From Vigna angularis (taxonomy: Eukaryota > Streptophyta > Magnoliopsida > Fabales > Fabaceae), in assembly GCF_016808095.1 (NCBI RefSeq), contig NC_068975.1, forward strand, positions 17,677,501-17,741,500: DNA of 64,000 nt, in the 5' to 3' direction. The notes under the pieces are model-generated. The model made no database searches. It was not told where the DNA came from and saw nothing but the letters and a program-made list of their open reading frames with translations. The translations under genes and the position numbers were made by a program. Positions 34,753 to 45,945 of this stretch are shown here, piece after piece. The number at the start of each line of letters is the position of its first letter. Within the stretch, counting starts at the first letter, position 1.

Positions 34753-35310
34753 TAAAAGATAAGAAACAATGATTTGAAAGAAAGAAAGAGAAAAATCCTA
34801 GGTTTTATAAGATGTAATGCATCAGAGCTGGTATAGCAAGCTATATGAACCAGTCCTAGATGAAGAAACTTAACACACAATATAGTTGGTATAGCAAGCT
34901 ATATGAACCAAAGATACTTGAGTGTGTTAGAGGTTTATCAATCATAGTACATCCCCACAATCCTTGCTGTTATCGCTGCGATGCGCTTATTAGGCCATGC
35001 GCGTGCCCGATATTCATGATTACTCTAAAGATCATGCCAAGATCTCATGCAAGCGGCCCCACTTGACACTCATATAGGTGATTTCATCAAGTGTATGCTG
35101 CAAGTCATACACCACCCGTAAGGGATATGAAGATCATTAAAAACTTTGTTTAATTACAAAGTTTAACCTCTTAATTATGCAGTCTCTAGCACTTTCACAC
35201 ACACACACACCATAGGAATGGACATATTTCATTTGAAATCAAATTAGTGCTATAAGAACTAACAAATGACTTGTTTTTACCTATATGAACCTTATTCATG
35301 GGATCTCCAA

Positions 35311-37955
35311 TCACAAAGGTTGGGTTACCATCACTTGTTTGTTTGCTAGTGGCTTAAGTCCCATTCCCCTCGATGTTTCTAAGATCATATTTCTTCCCAA
35401 GGGTTTTGTCAGAGGATCTACTAGATTCCGTTCTGACTTCACATAGTCAATGGAAATAGTTCCACTCTTTAGCAGCTGCTTTACCAAATTGTGTCTCAAT
35501 TGGATATGTCTATTCTTTCCATTGTAATTCTTATTTTTAGCTATAGCTATTGCTGATTGGCAATCACAGTTTATTGACACCGATGGGGTTGGTTTCATTC
35601 CTAGTGGAATGTTTGCTAAGAAGTTTTTCAACCACTCAGCCTCACTACCAACCATCTCAAGAGCGACAAACTCAGATTCCATTGTTGATCTTGCAATAAA
35701 GTTTGTCTGGCTGATCTCCATGTAATCGCACCACCCCCAAGTGTGAATACATAACCACTAGTGGATTTTGTCTCATCTGAATCAGAGATCCAGTTAGCAT
35801 CAATATACCCTTCTAGTACAGTGGGAAATCCACTATATCCAATGACATAATCCATTGAACCTCTTAAGTATCTCATACGCCTGGAAAGTGCACCCAATAT
35901 TCTTGATTTGGACATTGAGTGTACCTACTCAGTCTACCTACTGCATAAACAATATCAGGTCTAGAAAAGCTCATCAAGTGTAGTAAGCTCCCAATTATCT
36001 GGGCATACTGAGGCTGAGATAATGATTCTCCTCTATATTTCATTAATTTAGAGTTAGCATCATAATGGGTACTCACGGGTTTGAAATCATAATACCCAAA
36101 CTTCTTAAGAAGTTTCTCAATGTATTGTTCTTGGGATTGTAATATACTATCTCCCTTCCTTATGATTTTAACACCTAAAATTACATTAGCTTCACCCATG
36201 TCTTTCATTTCAAAGTTCGATCCTAGAAATAATTTAGTTCTAGTAACAATCTCATTGCATGTACCAAAAATTAACATGTCATCCACATACAAACATATAA
36301 TGACACAATCACCATTTTCAAATTTAGAGTACACACATTTATCAGCATCATTAGGTGAAAAACCATCACATAGCAATACATTATCTAGTTTTTCATGCCA
36401 CTATTTTGGTGCTTGTTTCAACCCATACAAAGATTTCAAAAGTTTACAAACTTTATTCTCTTGACCAGGTACTACACACCCTTCAGGTTAAGTCATATAA
36501 ATTTCCTCCTCTAAATCACCATTCAAAAGGGCAGTTTTAACATCCATTTGGTGTATCACTAGCTTATGGATTGCTACTAAGGCTAACAGAACTCGAATAG
36601 AGAAAATCCTAGTCACAGGGGCAAAAGTATCAAAGTAATCTATGTTGGGTTTTTGAGTAAAACCTTTTGCTACTAATCTTGCCTTATACTTCTCTATAGA
36701 TCCATCAAGATGATACTTTTTCTTAAAGATCCACTTACAACCAATGGATTTTGTTCCTTTAGGCAAATCTACTAAGGTACAAATATTATTTTTCTGAATT
36801 GATTCAATTTCAGTCTTAATGGCTTTATCCCACTATTTTGCATCAGGAGCACTAATGGCTTCTACAAAGTTACTTGGATCATTATCAACTAGATATGTAT
36901 AGAAATCATTACCAAATGAAGTTTTCTTCCTTTGTCTTTTACTTCTTCTTAATTCCTCATACAAAGCATCACTATTATTATTATTTTCTATAGGTTGAGA
37001 TGTCTCACTAACCTTTAAAGGAAAAACATGTTCAAAAAACTCAACATTTTTCGTCTCCATTATAGAATTTCTTTCAAGTGTATCACTTTTAAGAACTAGA
37101 AACCTATAGGCAGCACTATGTTCAGCATAACCTAAGAACATACAATCAGAGGTTTTAGAGCCTATTTTCCTTTTCTTAGGATCGAGTAACATCACCTTAG
37201 CTAGGCACCCCCACACTCTTAAATATTTAAGGTTAGGTTGATAACCTCTCCATAGCTTATACGGAGTTTTACCAGTTTTCTTATGAGGTATTCTATTTTG
37301 TAAAAAACACGTAGTAAGCAAGGCTTCTCCCCAAAGGTTATCAGGTGCACTAGAACTAATAAGCATAACATTCATCATCTCCTTAAGAGTTCTATTCTTT
37401 CTCTCAGCTACTCCATTAGACTCAGGTGAATATGGTGGAGTTACCTCATGGATGATACCTTCTTTAACATAAAAGTCATTAAACAAAACATATTCACCAC
37501 CTCTATCTGATATAATCCTTTTAATCTTCTTATTCAATTGATTTTCTACTTCTGCTTTATAGGTTAAAAACACATCAAAGGCTTCATCTTTGTGTTTGAT
37601 TAAGTATACTTTGGTGTATCTAGAATAATCATCTATAAAGGTCACAAAATAGTTTTTACCTCCTCTAGTATGAATTAACCCTAACAGTTCAGTTTGACGT
37701 TCTACAGAGAAACATGTTTTCTTTTTTATTTTAGATTCTACACATATATCACATTTACTACTTTGTTTATCATGCATATTAATTAATCCTAGTTGTTTTA
37801 ATTTCATAACATAGGAAGAATTCAAATGTCCTAATCTAGCATGTCATATATCATATGAGTCAATAATATAAGTAGAAGAAGATGATTCATTAATATTTTC
37901 AGAAATGTTAAGTACAAAGAGACCTTGATCACAATATCCATTCCCCACAAAAAAC
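35311..37955 (-). pseudogene. Copia pol: integrase, reverse transcriptase, RNase H (several stops)
   Basis: Integrase: HARLGHLNSSYV (TGA at 37846-37844 stands for the tryptophan before it), zinc-finger CDICVESK, and catalytic-core blocks FVTFIDDYSRYTKVYL, IISDRGGEY and ESNGVAERKNRTLKEM, i.e. D, D and E all present (36833-37825). RT: PKGTKSIGCKWIFKKK, QMDVKTALLNGDLEEEIYM, and the catalytic LYVDDMLIFG intact near 36280. RNase H: DANWISDSDETKSTSGY, GGGAITWRSARQT, then after a frameshift FIARSTMESEFVALEM and HIQLRHNLVK, ending at 35311. Stops TAG 36835-36833, TAA 36490-36488 and TAG 36403-36401, and shifts near 35890 and 35705, break it. Most of the stops fit C-to-T changes. Confidence 0.9.
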
Positions 37956-39209
37956 ATTATTTTTTGTCATTACAATCTTGTCAGACTCGAATGACACTTT
38001 AACCCCGACTTTTCCCAGTAGTGCTACAGAGATTAAATTAACTCTGATTGATGGCACATGTAGAACATCACTCAAGGCCAGAGTCTTTCCAGATGTGAGT
38101 TTGAGAAGAACTTTCCCTTTTCCCAAAACAAGAGTGGTCTTGGAATCACCGAGGTAGACGTGTTCTTCTCCATCCCCTACATTAATGTAAGAGGTAAAGA
38201 CACTTTTGTTTGCACAGATATGCCTGGTAGCACTAGAGTCTACCACCCACTTGCTCACATTTGTCATCAGATTTACTTGAGAAACGACCGCAGCAATAAT
38301 GTCATCTCCTTCGACTATATTAGCCTTAGAAGGATTGTCGTTTCTTACTCTGCGCCTACACTGCGGTGCATGATGGCGCGGCTTCCTACATACGAAGCAA
38401 TTTCCTTTCTTCTTAAAGGTGGGGTTAGATGTGTTGGGGCGAAATTTTCGAAAATTATTTTTCTTATTGTGATCAAGTTTGTGTTCGTACCTTTTTGGAG
38501 CAGGTTTGTCTTCTACCATGTTTGCTTTTGCAGACAATGCTTTGGCCCTCACAGCAGCACATTCTTTCCAGTTGGTATCTTCAATAATTATGTGAGTGAT
38601 CAGCTCTGAAAGTGACATTTTCTTATGCCTGTGTTTTAGTTGTTGCTTGTAATCAGTCCAGGAAGGCGGCAGTTTCTCTATCAGAAGCTCTGAAACAAAC
38701 TCATCTGGAAGAAGAACGTTCTCCGCTTTGATATCTTCGAGTAGCTTATGGTACTCATTAATTTGCGACTTTATGTCTTTATCTTCAACTATTTCCCAGC
38801 GATAGTAATTCCCAATGATGGATCTTTGCCTGACTATATCTTCAGCAGTGTATTTGAGAATCAACGAATCCCAAATTTCTTTCGCTTCCTTATAGGAACA
38901 ATATACATCGAACAAATCGTTAGAGACTGCACTAAGTAAAGTATGATGGCATACCTTGTTTGCATGAACCCAGTCTTCAACTTGTTTTGAATTTGGAGGG
39001 AGAGTGGAGTCGGGTTTTGAAGAAGAAAGGGCAAAAGCGACTCCATACATGTCTAAGAGGGTTGACACGCGTTTTTGCTAGCGCCGGAAATTCTGACCAG
39101 AGAAGACTTCAATTTTTTATACATCCGAGAAAGGTTTCGCGAAGACCGTCTGAGTTCCGGAAACAATATTTTGATTCTCCGGGATTGAGTTGTTGTTGTT
39201 GTCAGCCAT
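37929..39209 (-). pseudogene. Copia gag and protease (start region broken)
   Basis: The ATG at 39209 opens MADNNNNSIPENQN; TAA at 39119-39117 and TAG at 39080-39078 (for a tryptophan in the conserved FRRW block) stop it. Downstream a 379-codon frame is open (39068-37929): gag core with ACxxxLSAVSNDLFDVY, EAKEIWDSL and LPPSWTDYKQQL, then CCHC knuckle CFVCRKPRHHAPQC, then protease motif VVDSSATRHIC (family DSGATxH; here glycine is serine) and LGKGKVLLKLTSG. A frame change near 37955 detaches the integrase part. Confidence 0.88.
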
Positions 39210-39222
39210 AAGTCCTTAAGAT

Positions 39223-39719
39223 TGTTGTAGAAGCTGACAATAATAGAATAAAATCACGATCAAAATACTTCCTGAGGCGTGTAGATCACTGTCCTTAAGG
39301 ACTTATCCGCGGTGTATTGCACAAGCCCCCCAGGATACAACAGGAACTTCTCATAAATTTCTGAGGATCTCAGAACTAGCAAGGATCTTTAAAGAGAAAT
39401 ATTAAAAACCCAGAATAATTTTAGAAGAAAAGAAGACAAAAAGATTAGAGAATGAGAGAAAGGGAAGAGAGTGCAAATCTGCGTATTTGGAATGAAGAAA
39501 GCCACTCTATTTATAGAGTGGGAAATCAACAAAGATTGGCCTAAGGCCCAACGCCAATGGGAAAAATCCTATGCCTTCCGAAAGTGGCTTTGACCATGCA
39601 GCAACAATTTAAACGTTGCACATTAAAAAATTTAACGTTGGCAACCGCATCACACGAAACTTGCGGAATGTATCAACGTTAAATTATATTTTGCAATATT
39701 ATATTAATAAATAATAACA
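39223..39719 (-). repeat. 5' LTR of the Tork-type element
   Basis: Same ends as the 3' LTR (TGTTATT...TCTACAACA). The TATA box is at 39515-39508. No clear iMet-type primer site follows it; the next bases on the minus strand are ATCTTAAGGACTT. Confidence 0.92.
39508..39515 (-). promoter_or_regulatory. TATA box within a short palindrome (Tork LTR)
   Basis: TATAAATA on the minus strand, inside CCACTCTATTTATAGAGTGG, whose two halves are complementary. The 3' LTR has the identical site at 34533-34526. A related LTR at 55477 has CTATTTATAAAG. Confidence 0.65.
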
Positions 39720-41270
39720 GCAAATTCTGCCACGTACACGCATATGCCACACACAACCATGATCGCATACCACTTTGGCAACATTCCTGGGTTTCCTTCC
39801 GATCCAAATTTGCATGCAATTGCTACCGCTATCAAAATCTATTTCAAATCAAATCAAAGCAACAAATTAATCACGTTATGCTAGTAAAATAACCTTGTAA
39901 AAGTGTTATAAAAAGAGGTTACCTGACAAAGAAACATTTGTATCCCTCCTTCCAAAAAAAGAGTTCGCCTCCCAAACTTGTCAACAGTGAATATTGTGAC
40001 AAGAGTGGCAATTGCGTTGTAGCCCCTAGTAATCATGGCAGACATGAGTGATGCAGTGGCCCCAAAGCCGATGGTTTTAAACAAAAGAGGAGCATAAAAC
40101 ATTATCACATTCATGCCAATAAGTTACTAGAAGAAGGGAATAGTTATGGCAAATGTGAGTTGAGGCCCATATTGTCTCTTTAATAAAGAAAGCCAAGGGT
40201 GTTTCACAGTTTTAGAGGATTCACTCGCTGCCACAAGATCATCAAACTCCTTCTCCACATCTATAGTTCCTCGAATCTTAATAAGTTCCATTTTGACCTT
40301 TTCATCAAGACCACGCTCGATCAAAGAACTTGGTGAATCTAGAAGAAAGAATGCATCGAATATAATCATGACCGCAGGTACTGCTGCAAAACCTAAGTTG
40401 TACCGCCACCCTTCTCCATTCTTCGTCTTTGCAAAAATGTAGTTAAGAACATTGGCTATAAAGATACCAACAGTGATTGCCAATTGAAACATCATGTTCA
40501 GTTCTCCTCTATATTTGTAGAAAGCAACTTTATAAACATATATTGGAACAGACTGTAAACAAGGAAAAATTAATAAATATAACATAAAGTAATGATTCAC
40601 AACATAATTATAAGTTATCAAAAACTGAATAAAAGTAGATATAAAAATACACAGATATATTACTTGATTGGCGCATCCAATTCCAAAACCAAGTAATATG
40701 CGACCAACAATGACATCCAAACATTTTCTGCAAAAGCATTACATCCCGCGCCTATGAGAAATAGCACACCCCCAACAAGCATGGTAAGGCGCCTCCCAAA
40801 AAGTCGAGTGATTTTGGATGCAAACAATGATGCAATTAGGGCAGCCAAATATAAAGATGATGTGAATAACGTCAATATTTGATTGTCGAATTTACAGTAC
40901 TGATTGTCCGAATGTTTTATGTTGTTCTCCTTTTGGTATACTCCTGGAAAGAACTTCTTCAAGAAAGGATCCATAGAAGTCACACCACCTGTAAATGTTG
41001 GTGTAAGTAATAGACAAAACAATAATGAATTGATAAATAGATAAATTTGTTAAACATACCTGATATACCAAGATCGTAACCAAATATTAATCCACCAAAT
41101 GCAGCTACGAAACAAGTCGTAAAAGCTCTCCAAGTCAATTTTCCAGGATAGTTCTTATAAGGAGAACCACTTTTAATGAAACCACCCGCCATTCTAAAAA
41201 GCTTTCACGAAAATAAGAATGAGAGATGAAAGGAACAACTATTAATTGTAAAAATTGTAGAAGTCACGAG

Positions 41271-41281
41271 CTTATATAAGG
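41271..41281 (-). promoter_or_regulatory. TATA box of the STP pseudogene
   Basis: CTTATATAAGC on the minus strand, about 85 bases upstream of the ATG at 41192. The spacing is normal for a plant promoter with a short leader. Confidence 0.6.
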
Positions 41282-41282
41282 T

Positions 41283-41794
41283 ATACTAGTGTTTAAATTT
41301 TTAGCTAAATAAAGATCAATATATCTATATATCTTATCTTTTTTAAGTGCATTTTTTAAAGTATCTTTATCTAGTGCTATAGTATTGGCTTATGATTGCT
41401 TATGATTACGTTTATTTTTGTATGCTTGTTTCTATTTTGTTATTGATGAATTTGAAGATAATTTTGATAATCATACAAAATTATAAAAAAAATATTTTAC
41501 GTTATAATATTATAAAAAGTAATCTAATGCAAATTTATCATTATTCCCCTCTCTCATCATAAGAATGAGAGATTAAATTATATTATTTTTATAAATAAAA
41601 GGGAGAGTAGAAAATAAATATGAACATTAAAGATGAGATTAAAAAGATACTATTTAGATAATGATAAAGATAGATTAATGAATATGATTTTAAAATTGTT
41701 ATTAAGAGGAAACAAAAGTAATTAGTTATATATAATATATTATCAAACTAAATAGATAAGAAAACATAATAATATCTATAATATCTGTAATATC

Positions 41795-41831
<37 letters not shown>

Positions 41832-43065
41832 CTATCGATATTTTTGAAGTTGTGGAATGATTTTATTTTGTTAATAAAAAGATTAAAGACAGTTGTAAAA
41901 AGCATATTTATCAACTGTGATGAAGATAAGTTTTATTATTAATAAGGATTAACAGTTATTTTTTTATCAAATTCACAAATAAACTAACCGTTAATATTTA
42001 TATATTTAAACATCTCATAATTAGAAGGATTATAAGCAATTTACATAATAAATTTGTTATAGTAAAAAAGTAAAATTGTATTAATTAAAATTTCAAAATG
42101 GAATTAATTTTAGTAATTTTAGTCGTGCATTCATAAATGACTTAGAATGAAATAATTATTACTATCAAGATGTAGTTTTCTCTTCTTCTTTTTTTCAAAT
42201 AATAATTATCTTCTTATTCAGTAAGTGTGTATTGTTTATATAAATTCAATTGTTTAATAATTATCTTCTTAATCTGTTTAATACATGCATACTTTTAAAA
42301 AAAATAAAAATTAGCAACCACAACAAGAAAAATACAAAAAAAAAGGAATTGATTTTTTCTTATCTAAACAATTATCCTAATTTGCATCAATATGTTCCTA
42401 AAGATGAAGTCTGTTTTAAGTATGAAAAAAGGTACCTTTTAACTTATCATACAGTTAAAGAACTACTACAAGAGATAGGTTATTCTAATATATGCTATGG
42501 GGTATTCTTTTTCTAGTCTTTATATATTTGCCCTATAAAAACAAAAAGAGATTGAAATTCATATGTGCATGAATTAAAGTAAACTAAAATTATATATATT
42601 GGTTATAAATAAATATAAAATTATATATATAAACTAAAGTAAATTATTTTTAATAATAACCAAAAAGAAATATTATCACTTTTAATTTTAATTCATAATA
42701 TTTTTAATCTCTGCATGAATTTAAAAACGTCACACATTAAAATACGTAAGACTTCATTAATTTTTTTTAATTTTATTATTTATTATTTTATTTAATTTTG
42801 CATTATAATATTACTCAAAAAAACTAGTCAACTTTTAATTAATTTCAAAATGAAATAATATTTTATTAAAACGAGACACGGGTTAAATTTTAAAAGACAT
42901 GTTTAATATATTTTATTTGGTGTGTTATACTTTTTTTTTTTATTTTTTTTCTTTTGTTAATGTTAGCTATTTGGTGTGTGTGTTTTTTTTTTTCGATATA
43001 GTAAAAACATCTAATATATTTAATATCCGATATCGAAATAATTGGGTAATCCCTTTACAGGAAAA
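41283..43065. other. Promoter side of the STP pseudogene and AT-rich spacer
   Basis: No gene with a recognisable domain. The frames at 42250-42516 and 42899-43081 are AT-driven and lack family features. A TA microsatellite lies near 41797-41827. Confidence 0.5.
41797..41827. repeat. (TA)n microsatellite
   Basis: About fifteen TA units between ATCTATTAT and AATATCTATCG. Confidence 0.85.
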
Positions 43066-43080
43066 AATATTTCTAGTTTA

Positions 43081-43150
43081 GGCTTAATAGCTTACTTCGT
43101 CCCCATGTTAAGGGGTGAATTTCTATTTAGTACTCGGTTTTAAAAATGCT
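43081..43150. repeat. Left terminal inverted repeat of the MULE
   Basis: Pairs with 44825-44893 with a few mismatches. Similarity weakens beyond about 70 bases. Confidence 0.8.
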
Positions 43151-43908
43151 TCTATTTTATTCCAAAGTAGTATAAATTGTATCAATTAGATTCCTTCCGT
43201 TAAATTCACATAAACGGGTTAACTCCAGTTGACAAATTTGTACTTTTTCTTCTCTCTCCTATGCATTTCCTGCCATGTTTTAGTTTTTTCTGTTTTTTTT
43301 TCCTCCCTTTTTTTTTCTCTCTCCTCTAAATTTCATGCACTAATATATTGGATTGTAGTATCAAACTTCTTTTTCCATGGATGCGACGGATAAAACTCAT
43401 TTAACACAGATAATGCAAACCAAATGCAGCGTGAGAGTAAGCTGAATGAGGAGTGATGAGGTTTGGTGTATCAGGGTGTATAGGTGATGAAGAAAATAGG
43501 TGAGTGGGAAAAAGAGAAGTGTGGGGGTTTTGAGCGAGAAGATGGTTGGGTTAGATTGGGAATATAGGAAGGTGATGGATCCGTGAGGGGTTGAGGGAGA
43601 AGATGAAGGTTCCCCCTGGGTTTGGGTTATTGGTGTTAAGAAAGAAAAGAAAAAGTAGGATGTTGCATGAAGGTGAAGTATTGGGTGGAAAAAATAGGTA
43701 TATCTTAGTGTTGGGGTATCAGTTTGATGAAGAGGAGGAGCTCCAGAGTTGCCTCAAATGAAGGAGTAAAGTGGTGAGAGTGTTGGTGATGAATGGGTGT
43801 TAGAGGAGAAGAACTTTAGGGTGACTGTGTTGTTACTAGAAAACAATGAAAGTTGTTGGGTTAAAGAACCGTGAATGGGTTATGTTGTAAGAAAAAGAAA
43901 GTGAAGTT

Positions 43909-44002
43909 GGGTGTTTAGTGAATTAGAAAAGAGGAGAAGTTGGAGGATATAAAATGGGTGTTTAGTGAATTAGAAAAGAGGAGAAGCTAGAGGATATAAA
44001 AT
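43909..44002. repeat. 47-bp tandem duplication inside the MULE
   Basis: Two copies of GGGTGTTTAGTGAATTAG...GAGGATATAAAAT (43909-43955 and 43956-44002) differ at about one or two bases (AGTTGG versus AGCTAG). Confidence 0.8.
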
Positions 44003-44488
44003 GGTTGTTTTATGATTTGGGGAATAGATGTAGGTAAGCGTGGAGAAGTTATAGTAGAAAGTGAATTAAGGGAAGTTCTGCATGATTTTAGAGGTGTATA
44101 TGTAAGATTTAAATGATAACAGATAAGGTATGGGTCCCATGGCAAGAATGGAAAAGAAGACTTAAAATCCTTTTAACAGTGGCACACAGATCTTTTATGC
44201 AGAGGCAATGTTTTATTCTCTTTTCGGTTTATGAAGTGGTTCTTTAGGAAATAATAGGAATTTGTATTGAGATATTTAGAATGAGTCCCCACGAGGAGTA
44301 TGGTTAATGAAGTGATGTGTCCTTTTAAAAATAGGAGTACAGGTTCACGAGTTTAAGAGTTAGGATTCTATCTCCTTGGCAGGTTATATTGGGTATTAGT
44401 AGGTATAGTGGTAGGTTCCTTGTTGAAAAAAAAGATTGAATTAGAAATGAGTGAATAGGAGGAAGAAAGAGAATACATTACTCAACTC

Positions 44489-44704
44489 TTATACACACAA
44501 ACATTCATAGCCAGAGCCACCAGAATTCGGACTGTTGGAGCCGCAGCCGTCGTCACGAGTGTCGTTTCCGCCTGAGCCGCTGTCGGAGAGGGAAAAGAGG
44601 CGAGAATTGGGTATGCGGAGGAGGGAGGGTTTGAAAGGGGTGGCAGAGTGATTTAAGTTGAAAGGATGAGAGAGAGAGGAACAAGTGTGGAAGTGAAGGC
44701 ACAT
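44489..44704 (-). pseudogene. Possible captured first exon inside the MULE (Ser/Pro-rich, transit-peptide-like)
   Basis: The open frame of 71 codons starts MCLHFHTCSSLSHPFNLN and ends GGSGYECLCV. It has a hydroxylated, positively charged N-terminal part (PSLLRIPNSRLFSLS) followed by a Gly/Asp/Ser-rich stretch, resembling the beginning of a plastid-targeted protein. The GC content is well above the neighbouring sequence. No domain is recognised, and no exon 2 or splice donor was fixed. It could equally be MULE-internal sequence with chance openness. Translation beyond the frame meets a stop directly. Confidence 0.4.
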
Positions 44705-44824
44705 GGTAGGAGAGACAAAAAGCTGATGAAGAGAGAGAAAAAGTTGGAGTTAACGCCGTTTGCTATCAACTTAACGGACATGACCTTATTCATACATTTT
44801 TCATAACATAGGGACCCAATGTCT

Positions 44825-44893
44825 TCATTTTTAAAATCGGGTACTAAACAAAAATTCATCCCTTAACATAGGAACGAAGTAAGCTATTAAGCC
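44825..44893. repeat. Right terminal inverted repeat of the MULE
   Basis: Inverted counterpart of 43081-43150, ending CGAAGTAAGCTATTAAGCC. Confidence 0.8.
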
Positions 44894-45088
44894 TCTAGTT
44901 TATATAGTTTAATAATTGATCTTGAATATTTCTGCAATAAGCTTAGGCAGCTCATTTACATTCTTTTCTATTTAAAGTCGGAATTTTTTCTTATTGATTT
45001 ATTTTAGAGAGGAGAAAAAAATTCCCATTTTTAAATAAAAACTTGAAATTTATGGAAGTAAATTGATTTTTATGTCAATCAATGAATG

Positions 45089-45661
45089 ATAAATCATAAA
45101 GCTATCAAAATGGGTCACAATCCGCGGGCCAACCCAGCCCACCACGGGTTTGAGCCGGGTTGGGTTTGAAAAAATTGTACTTTTTTTATGTGGGTCAGAT
45201 TTCAACCCGGCTCATTTAAACCCGGCTCATGCGGGTTGAACCCGTGGTGGGCCGGGTTGGCCCACCAACCCACCTACCTAATTTTATTTTATTAAAATTT
45301 AATTTTAATTTTAATTTTATAAAAAAATATTTATTATTTTGTTTTTGCTTGAAAAAACTTTTTAAGTTCCTTATTTTTAAAATTAATTAAACACCCATGT
45401 TGGGAATGAAATTTGGGAATGAAATTTGTTTAGATTTGAATTATAGAAAGTTTGTAATTTTTTTATTTAAAAAAAATTGTAATTAAGTGAGCCAGTGAGC
45501 CAACTTGTTTACCCACCAACCCGTGGTGGGTCGGGCCGGGTTCAAATTTTTCTGGCTCGCTAATAAATGAGCTGGGTTGGGTTGGCTCACTAAGTGACCA
45601 ACCCGTGATGGGCCGGGCCGCGTCGGGCCGGGTGACCCGTTTCGACAGCTCTAATAAATCA
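45089..45661. mobile_element. hAT-type MITE, copy 1, TSD ATAAATCA
   Basis: The element 45097-45653 (557 bp) has ends TAAAGCTATCAAAATGGG and the inverted TAGAGCTGTCGAAACGGG. The flanking 8-bp duplication ATAAATCA is perfect (45089-45096 and 45654-45661), the hAT size. The outer thirds are strikingly GC-rich, with repeats of GGGCCGGGTTGG and AACCCG(T/G)GGTGGG; the centre is AT-rich. No open frame for a transposase. A second copy is at 61118-61660. Confidence 0.88.
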
Positions 45662-45945
45662 CTACAAGTGATAAAGATATATATTTTAAATAATTGAAAA
45701 TCTAATATTTTAAAATTATATCTAAATAACTTGAAAACTAGATAGAAGACAGAATATAATTTGATCATTTTGAACAAATTCAAAATCTTTATAAACAAAA
45801 ACAATAATTAGTTTTCATCAATGGGTTGAATGGAATCCTATACATAAATCAATTAATAAAGAGAACAAAAAAGTATTTTTATTTAAGTATATAAATTTCC
45901 CAACCAAAATGTTATTAAAAACATGTTCTTTACTACCAATAATAG

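Larger units (their letters stand above)
34236..39724 (-). mobile_element. Tork-type Ty1/copia retrotransposon with TSD GCAAA
   Basis: The element 34241-39719 (5479 bp) is flanked by GCAAA at 34236-34240 and 39720-39724. Its LTRs are 497 bp each (5' LTR 39223-39719, 3' LTR 34241-34737) and differ at about a dozen positions by my count (~2.4%). The polypurine tract TGTGGGGGAT directly precedes the 3' LTR. The coding region starts about 13 bases after the 5' LTR. The order gag, protease, integrase, RT, RNase H is complete, but several stops and at least three frameshifts disable it. It is inserted in exon 4 of the sugar transporter in the same orientation. Confidence 0.92.
33902..41192 (-). pseudogene. 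Hexose/H+ symporter (STP family) pseudogene, interrupted by a copia element
   Basis: Exons 41192-41060, 40988-40664, 40552-39923 and 39838-39720 plus 34240-33902 have GT-AG borders. Without the insertion they give about 1541 bases, one short of 514 codons, the usual STP length. Recognisable blocks: MAGGF start, [29 protein letters not shown] (first membrane segment), FGRR loop, [55 protein letters not shown] and PETKGVP. In working relatives this protein imports monosaccharides with protons across the plasma membrane. Damage: a 1-bp deletion near 40712-40716, adjacent TAG and TAA (40129-40124) where the family has two glutamines, TGA at 33958-33956 for a C-terminal tryptophan, and the 5.5-kb insertion at FA|WSWG. 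Introns and the rest of the reading frame are intact, so inactivation is fairly recent. Confidence 0.9.
43072..44902. mobile_element. MULE with TIRs and 9-bp TSD TCTAGTTTA
   Basis: The element 43081-44893 (1813 bp) begins GGCTTAATAGCTTACTTCG and ends with its inverted counterpart CGAAGTAAGCTATTAAGCC. TIR similarity extends at least ~70 bases inward, including ATGTTAAGGG(G/A)TGAATTT and GTTTTAAAAATG. The 9-bp duplication TCTAGTTTA is perfect (43072-43080 and 44894-44902), as expected for Mutator-like elements. No transposase frame was found, so it is non-autonomous. The interior has GC-richer, host-like sequence. Confidence 0.88.
43066..45945. repeat. Direct duplication, copy 1 (carries a MULE and an hAT MITE)
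   Basis: After removing 43081-44893 and 45097-45653 with one TSD copy each, the remainder aligns with 47236-47748: TTTCTAGTTTA, AATAATTGATCTTGAATATTTCT, TTTAAATAAAAACTTGAAATT, AATGATAAATCA, CAAATTCAAAATCTTTATAAAC and GAATCCTATACATAAATCA. Identity is high but shows many scattered changes. Confidence 0.75.

Noticed and set aside
38160..38609. Plus-strand frame of 149 codons.
   Set aside because: Antisense shadow of the copia gag frame; Cys/Phe-rich with no domain.
42250..42516. Plus-strand frame of 88 codons in AT-rich sequence.
   Set aside because: Lys/Asn/Tyr composition follows base composition; no motif, splice sites or neighbours support a gene.
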